Assembly (NCBI GenBank): GCA_950295325.1
Contig: OX485809.1
Location: forward strand, 3,408,001-3,472,000
DNA length: 64,000 nt
From: Polytrichum commune
Lineage: Eukaryota; Streptophyta; Polytrichopsida; Polytrichales; Polytrichaceae
Reading direction: 5' to 3'
Shown piece by piece: positions 19,111 to 29,570 of this stretch. The notes below the pieces were generated by a model. It was given only the letters and a program-made list of their open reading frames with translations. It ran no database searches and was not told the DNA's origin. The translations under genes were made by a program, and so were the position numbers. Numbering within the stretch: position 1 is the stretch's first letter; each line of letters begins with the position of its first letter.

Positions 19111-20120
19111 CCATAATTGGTGGACGAATGAAAGACACAGTAGAAAAATATTATTGTTCAACACAATATGGAAGTACATTGTTTTTTCTGAGCCGTTGTC
19201 CTCAAGGCCGGCCGAAACAAACACAACTCTACAATATAGAGGTAAACTGAAAGAACTCTACAAAATTCTATGATGTTGCGAGTTGCATTATCTTAGAAGG
19301 ATTGAAATAACCCTCCAGAGGTTTTCATTACTCTTGGAGATATCTGAAGTAGGTATAGTGGTGTTGGGGTGTGTGTTGGTCAGCAGTTTTGAGTCCATAA
19401 GTTAGATGATACCTTGTGGAAATTGTTTTGACCACAGCTCCGACATACAACAATGTACTATGTACCATGCTTGGGGGTTTAAAAGTTCAGCACCTCCAGC
19501 AGTAGATGAGGAATAAATAGACTAAATGTACTTAGGGCCGACTAAATGTAACAGTGCTCTATATTTGGTGCAATGAAATTTGAAAGGTTCGTGCACAATA
19601 TTGGCCATGGTGACTTGTACAGAATGCTTTGATTTGCTCCTACAGAATGGATGTTTCTGCAATCCTACACTCTGAACTAGGTGTGGATGCTACAGGTATT
19701 GCTTCCATGGACCTCATGATCTAAACTCGTGTTTTTGAGGGCAGAGAATTGATGCCTAATGTGAGCTATGAAATCTGCAGTAGCCTGATGACAATGTAAC
19801 CTCTCAGTACTGGAACAACACAACCCATATTATCATACTTCACAAGCCCTAACTTGAGTATTCTGCTCTGTAGAATCTTGAGCTACATGCTCCCTTAGTC
19901 TTGAGCATCTCTCCTCGTTGTAAAACTTGAGATGTCTTGGAGAATTCCCCGTTTCGTTGAGTCACGAAGAGTGGATAGATGTGGAAGAATTAGAACAGGG
20001 AGGTAGAGTGGGTAGAGAAGTTTAAGAGGATTGGAAGAGTATAGAAGACTATCACTATATTACGTTCTTCCTTGAGGTCATATAAGATTTGATCTGCTGG
20101 TGATTGACTCATCATGCTGA
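19111..20120 (+). other. GH9 3' flank, no further gene seen
   Basis: This stretch probably includes the 3' UTR of the GH9 gene, with an AATAAA-like hexamer (GGAATAAATAG, about 19511) as a possible poly(A) signal. No coding pattern is seen up to 20120. Confidence 0.45.
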
Positions 20121-20380
20121 TTGGTTTCAAGGTGCGACATCGTACAGTTGGCGACTGAAAATTGCAACCCAGATTTTATTTTTCATTTGAATGCAGGTGG
20201 AGCAATGGTGGAAGGGAACATGAAGCTCTGTGGAATCGCATCCTCAACATGCACTCTGGCAGATTTTTGGTCACTCTGTTTGAGAAAGAGGTGGAAAATT
20301 TTGAGCTTCAAGTGGTGAATGTGCACAAGGGCGAAGAGAAGACACCCAAGCACATGCCTCTTCGGGTTAGTTGAAGTCCG
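20121..20380 (+). pseudogene. galectin-like fragment, frame broken (tentative)
   Basis: Two frames join into a galectin-like order. The first reads ATENCNPDFIFHLNA (to about 20196), like the H-x-N-P-R-F strand of galectins. One base away in another frame it continues RWSNGGREHEALWNR, then GRFLVTLFEKEVENFELQVVN (about 20190-20330), like the W-G-x-E-x-R and following strands. A +1 frame change between them, the lack of a start codon and the stop at about 20374 suggest a broken copy or a poorly resolved exon pair; an intron beginning GTGGAG is also possible. In plants galectin domains occur in Hyp-O-galactosyltransferases, but no transferase domain lies nearby. The resemblance is weak. Confidence 0.25.
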
Positions 20381-20640
20381 ACACTTCTCTCGAATTTATC
20401 ACATCTTTTATATATTTTAGAGCTTCGGGACGGGGAGGGCTCATGGGCATTGACGCTAACCACATTCCAAAGCTCCAAAATAGCAGTTGTCAATGCCGGC
20501 ATGTTGAGTGCTATGAACAGGGAGATCAGATCATTAGTTACAGATGGGCTGGTTGAGTTTGAGAAATAACTGGTTCAAGTTTAGGTAGATTACCGGTCAT
20601 TTTAGAAGAATCTAAGAAATAAACCTCAAATCAATAAAGG

Positions 20641-21231
20641 GAAACTGGAAGATTGCAATATGTCACCCGTTGAACTTGGAAACATTTGGATCTGGAACAA
20701 TTTTGCCCAAAATCTCCCTGGACACTGGAACTTGAGCAGACAGTGTGGGGATGGCTTGGAACATCAACTCATATGCACGGGTGCAGCAGGGTGGGATGAC
20801 ACGAGGCCCAAACTAGTGCTTTACTCCAGTGTCGAAGACTAAGTGCCTCTTTTCACTACTACAAAATGTGGGGTTTTTGAGTGCGGCTCCATTAAAAGGG
20901 AGCATGTCCTATGTGTCTTTCAATGGTCATGTCAACGTATTTTTGGCCATTTGGATTACTAAGGTCGAAATGACTTAAAAGTCAAAGAGGACGGGTTCCA
21001 TTTAATGGACGGGCACTTCAGTAGTAGTGTTTGGTCCTTGGTCTATTGCCTCTCTATTGTCTCCAGCCTGTTGTGAAGGTCAGAAAATTGCGCATTGTTT
21101 TACCAAGTACTGTTGGTGTTGCTAAATTGGCATTGCCAAAGAATCGAATTATGATGTTCCACAGTTTATATGCACCCAATCCCAGGGGTGAAATTCAGTG
21201 GGTGGTATTGGGAACTATCTCTGTGTCATAA
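20641..21231 (+). other. unassigned open frames downstream of the galectin-like fragment
   Basis: 20660-20842 can encode a 60-aa Trp-rich, low-repeat peptide (GNIWIWNNFAQNLPGHWNL near the start), and 21031-21231 a second short one. Neither shows a domain I recognise. They could be decayed exons of the same old locus as 20121-20380, or chance. No confident splice sites connect them. Confidence 0.2.
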
Positions 21232-22100
21232 GGTATGTGAGGGTTATTTGGTTCGTTTTTTCATGTTCTCCAACTTCTACTGATTAGATGCACACAACAA
21301 AACTTGTGTTGGGTTAGCAAATCTATGATGAAGCATCAGCAGATTTCAGATTGAAAATCGGATCTCCCTTGATTCAGTTCTGGTTAGTGGAAGTGCACGA
21401 TTGTTGATTCCTTAAACGAATGCAATAGGTCCCTCCCAATCGTGTTCACTACTAAGCATAGAGTAGTTAATGAAATTTGAAGACGACACAGTCCAATCTC
21501 ATTTAAAAATGTGACTTTATGGTGTTTGTTCTCTGATCCTCACTTAACCACACACCAACCAAACATAGGTCTCCAATTAAGAAAAGTAACTGAACCAACA
21601 CCCGCAAACATTACATGGAGAATGTGAGGCTCTGGTACTCCTAGCAACGGGCACTCCTAAGTGTGAGCTTTCATTGAATTTGTAAGTTGTTTAGTACTTG
21701 CTATGAAAATTTCTGTTGTAGGAATTCTTAGAGAGACACCTGATTCTGTTGCAGTACAAGTACTTACAAGCTGCTGACATTCAGAATGCTGGGTGTTTAT
21801 CTCGTTTGTGAGTTTCTTATTCAGCTTAATTAACTTATCTTGAAATGCAGCTGTCATTGGACTGATTCCAGTTGTTCAAGATGGCGACTTGACCCTATTC
21901 GGTACATACCTATCTACCTTTACTTTGGTGACAGCTTACGTTTCTTATGTGCGGTATTTGAAATGCCATGAATCATGTGACTCTTAGTGGTGTTGCGGGA
22001 ATTTGGTCCAGTTCACAAAGAGTGGTTAGAAATGTCTGCATTGAGATGAACTGTGCACAAAACTTCACTTTCCAGATAGATGCGTTTTCTACTTTGAGAA
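21232..22100. other. intergenic DNA, no supported gene
   Basis: No coding or structural pattern is seen beyond short chance frames. Confidence 0.5.
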
Positions 22101-22129
22101 GCTTTGTCAAGGTGTTTTCTTGCACTTGA

Positions 22130-22830
22130 TCGTGTAAACCAGTGTTGGACTGATATCATCCTTTTTAATACCATTCGGGCACGGATAATGAGGAGTTCAA
22201 ATTTTCTGATACCAGTAGGGTATGGGTATATGAAGATTCTTATGTTTCCGATACCATTCATATCTACCTGTATGCCATGCAGGGACCTTCATACCTAGGT
22301 AAAATCATCCAGGTATCAATAGTATCAATGTGGTTTAGAATGGAATCGACTCAAATAACAACTTAAGTATGCAAAGATTCTCTCACCATGACATTACAGT
22401 CCATGACCTCTTTTGGATTCATTGGGAAATTGAAAGTAGATAAAGAATATAGTTGTTTCTATTAAACCCCCACCAAATATCAACATTTGACTTCTATTGC
22501 AGTTCGATATTTATGGGTAGGTTCTTTTGAGTACCATTGTTGATGCTGATCATTGAAACTATGCATTTCAGCTCAGTGTCCAGGGAGATTTTTCGACATA
22601 ATCAGTCAAGATCCTAGTGCCTCCAAGTCCAACCGGTTACATGTTGACATCTTTCAGTTTTTTTTTTTACATCTATAAATTAAATGAAGGGTAATTTCCC
22701 TGAAGTCTTGAACTTCAACAGCTTATTTTTCAAACGCAACCAGTTCATCTGTAACTAGCAGCCGAATCTCCCCGTTCTTCAATCGATTCACCTTTATACC
22801 AGTCCAGCATTGGTGTATACCGATTCCGCA
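22130..22830 (+). repeat. dispersed repeat family D (copies near 22.1-22.8 kb)
   Basis: Family D is recognised by the phrases GATACCATTCGGGCA, CCTTCATACCTAGGTAAA, GTTTAGAATGGAAT, TCTCTCACC(A/T)TGA and, at one end, TATATACC(A/G)GTCCAACATTGGT. 22130-22400 is the best copy here, with fragments at 22500-22560 and 22795-22830. Other copies: 24330-24895 (+), 27112-27350 (minus strand) and 36540-36690 (+). No coding capacity; the element class is unknown. Confidence 0.6.
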
Positions 22831-24329
22831 TCCAGCGTTATGAAATCTCCACCTTCTGATGCTACTTCAAGGTATGTAACTTACCCCACTATTTACAGTA
22901 TTTCTTCAGGGAGATTTGACAATTGTATAGTATAACAAATACTCACAATTATCGAGAGATTGAGTGAGAAAATATATAGGAGGACTGGTGTGCATACCGT
23001 GAGTGGATGCATTACCAGCATCCACTCCTAATACTTTAGGATATGAACTACCAGGGGATTTTTCAGGTGGTGGGTCTCTCTCTCTCTTGATCAAGGCCAT
23101 GATATTAAACACTTTGTGATTATAAACTTTCACATTAGTCAACTAAAAATTGCTTTCTTTACAAATAGATGACAATGCAATCAAGAGATCCTACATATAC
23201 ATAAATGGAAAACGGTCATACTTTCCATACCAGATATGTAACGAGGATGTAGATGACATGTGCAAAGTAACCATGATTACAACTATGAATCACGTCTGTA
23301 ACCCATGGTAAAAATAGGGTTTGGAAAAACTTACCATAGGTAACAACTCCAATATAAACCCCTAACCCTAAAAGAAGACTCCTTTTCTTACCATTCATGC
23401 AAGCGTAAGGTGAGTTGACTTTGTGCATACTCACTAGAATAGTTGATACGTGTGGAAAGTGAGAGAAACTAGGACGAATCACCAAGAGGAGTATTCTACT
23501 TGGAGTAACCTAGTCATGGCCAAGGATAAGGTTTGAACACCCATATGTCATTTTGCAATGAGTGTTATAATTTGAAATACTGCAATGCATTTGATGTTGT
23601 TTATATGTGTGCAACATGGATAAACAATTGGGTCTTGTTGTTATTTACCTCGTGTACATAACTAATCCTCAAATGTTTGTTGGTTGGTTGCATGGGCACA
23701 GGTGAGGTAGGCCCTTCACACTCTCAATACGAGGATGTATTATGATTATGACATTTTAAGCATTTCTATGGGTTGATGTTATTAGGGACTTTTCCTTTGT
23801 AAGTACTCCATACATGTGGTGGAGTAGATATGTGTACTTTGTAGTGAAGCAAGAAGATAGGTGATTAAACCTCAAAGGTATGGGACAGTCAAACTTAAAC
23901 ATTTGTTGTTGGCTACCATGTTATTGCAGAAACCCTAAGTAAGGTACATAGTCTTGCAAAGCAAAGTGAGTTATAACACAAAATATCCAGGTTATACAAC
24001 ACATAGATAAGCATGATTGCAAACAACTACACTATGCAAAATGCTATTGTGTTACCAAGTAGGAAGATGCCATGAAAATAGAAAGAGTCTTGTGGAAATT
24101 CCCACCCACCCACCCTTGTATTGCAATGAAGAAGTTATTGAAGGATTTGGCCTCTGAAAAGAGGAAGTTCAAACTTTGTAAAAGTTTTGAAAAGTTAGCT
24201 CTCTCTCTCTCTCGCTATATATATATATATATACACACACAAATATACACACACATACATGAACCTTTATACCTAGATTAGAAATAACCCTAGTGTCACT
24301 ATGGTATCATGTTCAAAATTGACCTGACT
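22831..24329. other. intergenic DNA, no supported gene
   Basis: Only short frames. A mixed (CT)n/(TA)n/(AC)n microsatellite lies at about 24199-24262. Confidence 0.5.
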
Positions 24330-24895
24330 ACATATTCAGGTATCAAAGATGGTCTAATCTTGTGATGCCCACTAAGCATCTATATTGGACTAATGTTACA
24401 ATTCTTACCCATTTGGTATGTTCTTTAATACCATCATTCATATTGTGTATTGAAACCATGCACTCACCTATATTTATACTTGTCCAGTTCATTGAATTGA
24501 ACTAGTATTGGACTGGTATTACATTTTTCTTTTTGGTATCATTTGGGTATCTATAATGATATTATCACATTATTTAATATCAATAAGGTATGGATATTTG
24601 ACAATATTTGTGTTTCCAATACCATTCGGGCATGTATATCATACAAGAACCCTTCATACCTAGGTAAATCGTTGTAGTATCAATATGATGGTTTAGAATG
24701 GAATTGATCCAAATAAGAACTTGGGTATACAAATGTTCTCTCACCTTGAGATGCCCACAAAGTATCATTAATATTTGGCTGATACTATAATTTTGATACC
24801 CATGGGTAGGTTCTTTGATACCACTATTGATGTTGAATATCGATACCATGCATTCACCTATATACCAGTCCAACATTGGTTCAAACTATTAACAC
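24330..24895 (+). repeat. dispersed repeat family D, long copy
   Basis: The longest copy in the window, containing all family D phrases and ending with TATATACCAGTCCAACATTGG at about 24860-24882. Repeated short blocks inside (TTGATACC, TGGACTGGTATTA) suggest internal duplication. Confidence 0.65.
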
Positions 24896-26035
24896 TAGTT
24901 GAGTGCGGACATGGATTATCAATTTTGGGCAATGCAAAGTCACACATGATTAGTCGATACATAGCCAACAAGTACAAAAACCAAGGCACATCTCTCCTTG
25001 GCCCACCCCCGCGGGAAAAAATAGAGAGGGTTAAGTAACTTAGTGGAGCAATGGCTTGAAGTGGAGGCCCAAAGCCTTGCAAAGTTTGGAAAGGTTTTGG
25101 ACGTGTATGAAGCGCATTTTTTTCCAAGAACAAATTTCTAGCCGGTTGATTTTATCACCCCGGCCTATATATCACAACTCACCACCGGTTGGAAGCTTTT
25201 TCCAACAAGTAAGGTAGATGGATCCATTTCCAATAATCACCCTAGCCTTAATACATAGAGTCCCCTAAAGTCATGAAGTTCAACACATATAGTCGTCCTT
25301 CTGTAATTTGGAACGTTGGAAATATGTAGTGACCAGGTGACAAAGGAGTCATAGCCATGGAGGTATTGATCATCATGATGAAAAGAGTAAGTTAAAAGGG
25401 CACGAATCTAGGTTCTTTGAAAAGGACATTGAATGTATCCAATGTTCTTTGAATGTTTTCATCTACCAGCTATCAAAAGTAAGTCGACCTATGCTATGAA
25501 TATGGGTTAAGAGAGAATCTAGCCTTTCAAAATAAACTGCAATTTCAATAATTTAAAACGTATTGTGTAATTTTTATTTTTTTTGGTTGAACGTTGTGAG
25601 ATCGATTTCCAAGCCTATGAAAAACCACTCCAATATCACACTTGTACCACACTTATGCGAGATTGATTTAAGTTACTGGACATGGTTTTGTCTACCTTTT
25701 AAGAAGGGAAGCACGTGCTTTGAGGGTTGGCCTCATGTGAAGGCATTATGGTGGGAGGGTGCACTATTTCTTTATGACCGGAGTGGAAGAAAGTCCTCAA
25801 TTAAATGATAACAAAATTCTTTAATTAGTTGCGCCCACTACCTTCGCTACCAACATATGAGCCCCAAAAATCGTCCTACTTGGTGAGACAAATATGTAAA
25901 TCTACCACTCTGATAGACTTACAAATTTCCGGGTGATGTAGGACGACTTCTTAGTGACACAAGTCAATTGCTCAAGACTCATGTGCTTGTTGTGCTTCCT
26001 CTCTAAACAATAGGTTTGGGCAAACCAAATTAAGT
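24896..26035. other. intergenic DNA, no supported gene
   Basis: No gene-like pattern. Short frames on both strands between 24775 and 25808 have no recognisable domain. Confidence 0.5.
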
Positions 26036-26181
26036 CATAATATTATTCAGTTCCATAACAGTGTTCTATGGGATTGACAGTATGTTGTGAAATATTCCCA
26101 CATTCAGACTGAATGTGAGGAATATTCCACAAAATATTGTCAATCCCACATAACAATGTTATGGATATGAATAATGTTATG
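26036..26181. mobile_element. palindromic MITE, family A copy 2
   Basis: It starts CATAATATTATTCA and ends TGAATAATGTTATG, with the central palindrome CACATTCAGACTGAATGTG, the same hairpin design and flanking blocks (GGGATTGACA, CAATCCCACATAAC) as the copy at 1422-1592. It is slightly shorter (146 bp). A (TTC)n tract follows directly at 26183. Confidence 0.8.
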
Positions 26182-26182
26182 G

Positions 26183-26212
26183 TTCTTCTTCTTCTTCTTC
26201 TTCTTCTTTATT
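26183..26212 (+). repeat. (TTC)n microsatellite
   Basis: About nine TTC units directly abut the right end of the MITE. Confidence 0.9.
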
Positions 26213-26405
26213 TTTTTTTGTAGAAATGATGCTCGTGAAAGCCGTGAGATAGCAAAGAAGATGGCAGGCAACATGTTCACAATGGGGGGCCACTTGTGTG
26301 ATAATCATTCATTTTTATTTGTTTAGGGACATTTTAGGATCATGTTTTTGATGTCCTCCAAGATTGATTAAGTAAGTCGGTGCCTTTCGTATGCAGATAG
26401 GCTTA

Positions 26406-26904
26406 GGGCCACTTCACACACGAGACTGAGGGCCCGTGACCATTACACTTCAAGCACTCTCGTTGGTGGAAAAGGCGGAGCCGGTCCAAGTTCACTTCAC
26501 ACTACGCTTGAGGGACCAACGGAGTATGTGAATGCAAGATGGATGTAGAGTCTACATGGATTCCTACATGGCATCGAATGGATCATGTTTCATGGTCACT
26601 TGGACTATTTTCATAAACCATCTCTTGGAGGTAGGCCTAACACAAAACTGGGAGACCACGGCACTCTGAACACTCATAACCATTGATTTATTCTATTTCA
26701 TCATGTGTGAGGACCTGCATGAGTAGAAATTCATTGAAATAGCATTTGGTTGAGGCCCCGGTCACATATGGCTTCACACTACACTTGAGGGTCCGCGACC
26801 ACACTACGTGATTTTGGAGGTGTGTTGGGACGGCCTTTGGTCACTTTCTTTTGGGTTCTCACAATTTCATGGTCATGGCTCTTGGCTCATGTGTGAAGTG
26901 GCCC
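26406..26904. mobile_element. TTA-flanked element, family E copy 1
   Basis: The ends are GGGCCACTTCACAC and its exact complement GTGTGAAGTGGCCC, flanked on both sides by TTA (26403-26405, 26905-26907). Subterminal blocks TTCACACTAC(G/A)CTTGAGGG repeat inside. 499 bp, non-coding. The TTA duplication indicates a PIF/Harbinger-type non-autonomous element; a sister copy of almost equal length lies at 34178-34668. Confidence 0.85.
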
Positions 26905-27057
26905 TTAGGATTGATGTACTATGATCAAGTTTTATTTCTGCAGTTCAATGAGGTCATCTCGTTTTTGTGTCTTTTGAAATGATGGATTAATTGAGAGACT
27001 TTCAATGCACGTACCTCTTGAATGTAATTGCTTCCTCAATGGCAATTACATCAACCT

Positions 27058-27095
27058 ATTAAGTTACGTTAAGTTACGTTAAGTTAAGTTAAGTC
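27058..27095 (+). repeat. (TTAAG/TTACG) microsatellite
   Basis: Short tandem run alternating TTACGTTAAG and TTAAG units. Confidence 0.85.
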
Positions 27096-27111
27096 GATGA
27101 TTTTTCAAGTT

Positions 27112-27350
27112 GGTGTGTAGCAATGTTGGACCGGTATATAGGTTAATGCCTCCATAGGTATTCATAAACATCATCAATAATGGTGTCAAGGAACATGTTC
27201 GTGGGTTTCAAAATTGTAATATCAATCAAATATTGATGTTGGTGTTTATGTCAAGGTGAGAGAATTTTTGTGTACTAGAGTTATTTGGGTCAAGACCATT
27301 CTAAATCAAACTGATACAAGGATGATTTTACCTAGGTATGGAGGTTTAAG
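27112..27350 (-). repeat. dispersed repeat family D, inverted copy
   Basis: On the minus strand it carries the family D phrases ATACCTAGGTAAA, TGGTTTAGAATGG-like and TATATACCGGTCCAACATTG. Directly after it (27359-27400) two TTTAGGG units and an inverted CCCTAAA form a tiny telomere-like palindrome. Confidence 0.55.
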
Positions 27351-27400
27351 GTTCATAATTTAGGGTTTAGGGTTCATCGTCCTCAAACCCTAAACTCGAA

Positions 27401-29144
27401 ATCCTCAAAGAGAATTGCCATAGTTGATTATCCCCATGAGTATTAACATCAATATCTTGGAAGAAATATGAGTGCTTCATTTTGCTTTGGCGAAACACTT
27501 ACCTTTTGATTGTTCATGTTGACTACAAAATGTTATCGGGGTGCAATTTATAGCAAAGCTCCCCATAACAATGCAATACAATTCTACTTGGTGTGAAACT
27601 CAACAATATTAACATCTTAAAATGGTGTTAGATTGAATGCCACCATCTAAGCACACTAAAAGCACTTCACTCATAGATCTTCCTTCAAATGCACAATGCT
27701 CTAAATAACACGCTTATGTGATAGCCACCATAGATAGATCAAGAGGTCGTTTTCTAGAATAAGTGTTGAACCGAGCTTCTCATACATTGTGGGTGGCCAT
27801 GCAACAAGGACTCATATCCTTGTATGTATCCAAAGTGGATCAAGCTAGAGGCCACAATAACCGAAGAAGGTTAAATCATTGAATAGGGATGACATTGAAG
27901 TTGGGCGTGAATCGTGAGCACTCGGGGCAAGCTTGCAAGCTTTGACATCCCCATGATGCTCGTGGGACTTCTCCTTATTTATGTTGTTAAGAGAAGTTGA
28001 TGATTTGTGTGAAGACGATTTGGAACGTTGTGGAGGTGTATCCAAAGAGCACACCACATAATTTTCATGACATTGTTGGGCAGACAATGAAGACAACTTT
28101 AGTTGCACATTTTTTAAAGTTTTTTTTCTGCAAATATGATCAATTAAGGATTTTGAGCATAAAAAACATCGTGGGCTGATGCAAAATGGTATTTGTTGGA
28201 CGGTGGCTCGACGAGATTTGTAAGTTGTTGATATATCTCAAGGACTCTTGTTTGGGCTTGGCAAAAATATATTTGATGCACAACATGCACGCATCAAACC
28301 TTCATCTTGCAAATTCTCATTGGAGATTTCAAAGCCTTGATTTGGCGCCTCAAAGATTTTTTCTTCTTCTTTTCCCTATCATTGTGTTGGTGTTGCATGA
28401 AGAGGAGACCAGAGATCCATGGCAACATCCAAATCTATTGGTCGCCTTCGTATTGTTGATGGGTATGTGATTGTGCTTCCTACTCTTAGGCCAACCAAAG
28501 TGTGCAACTTTGTACCTGAACCTAAACCTGAACATGGACTTAATGTATATGTGCCACCATTGTTCTTTCCCATGGTGATGTTCCTGGCCGTGGTTTCTCA
28601 ACCCTTGCAATATTTTCTCTTGAGGCATTCAATTGGGGGAGTTTGATTTGATGCTTGGTGGTGTGGACCTTCTACTAGGTTGCATACATTCTTCACAACC
28701 TTCCTTTGATATTTCACCCATGACAACCTGAAGTACCAAGTGTTATGCATAGTTTGTAATTCCATGAAAACCATGGAATACTCAAAAAAAAGATAAATTT
28801 AGCTTTATCTAAGAGAACCCTTTGCATTTCTCCAAAAAAATGGCCAAACACTAGAACTTGTTCAGAAATATGTGTATATTCGTTTAGGGGTGGTAGATGA
28901 GATCTAGGAAACATATGAAATAGATGAAAATATTAGAATGTGCATTCATTTGATTCTTAGTTGTTTCATGCATGTTGAAAGTTGCTAGTACTTGACGAAT
29001 TGATAACTTGGTAACTATATTTGATGTGACCTCCATCTTATGCCTTACAATTTGGCACTATTTAGGCACTCATTATCACATTGGGATGTGATGATTCCAA
29101 GCATGTACAAACAATATGGTTTGAAGTGGGGCATCTTAAAAGTA
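27401..29144. other. intergenic DNA, no supported gene
   Basis: Several open frames of 60-95 codons overlap on both strands between 27845 and 28650; none shows a known domain or convincing codon pattern. Confidence 0.45.
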
Positions 29145-29570
29145 TCAACTATGTCCCATGGCATAGAGCATGTACCGTGGGTCAAAGCTTGCAATTAAAG
29201 AAATTATATCCAATTGTGGCCTTTCCTCCTTTTCAAACTGAATAGAATCCATTTGCTTTGAGGTTGGACACCTTCTTGGCAAAACTTGAGGTAATTCCAT
29301 CGGGTTCATGTATTGTAGGGGCATTGCCAAGGGGGCACTCCCTGACTGGCTTTTCCACGAATGGTCCAACACAGAAGGTGTGTGGGAGTCTGAAATAACA
29401 TGCACGTTGTTCGTTGCTTTGCGCTTTGTCAGAGTTGGTCTCTCTGAAGAATACTGTAACATGTTTTTGTGGCACACCTTAAGTGCCTCACATGCATTGA
29501 TTGGCAACATTTGCACATGAAGATGTTCTGAAACATTGGTAGCGAGCCACCCAAACCAAAGGTCACCCAA
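29145..29570 (-). CDS. unrecognised 141-codon open frame
   Basis: The longest open frame of the middle intergenic region (141 codons from an ATG). The translation is hydrophilic, starts with a Trp-rich stretch and has no signal peptide, membrane segment or motif that I recognise. No splice sites or neighbouring exons support it. It may be a fragment of an old transposon protein or a chance frame. Confidence 0.15.
   Translation of the reverse strand: MGDLWFGWLATNVSEHLHVQMLPINACEALKVCHKNMLQYSSERPTLTKRKATNNVHVISDSHTPSVLDHSWKSQSGSAPLAMPLQYMNPMELPQVLPRRCPTSKQMDSIQFEKEERPQLDIISLIASFDPRYMLYAMGHS

Noticed and set aside
27359-27400. Interstitial telomere repeat
   Set aside because: Only two TTTAGGG units and one inverted partner; far too short to claim telomeric origin.
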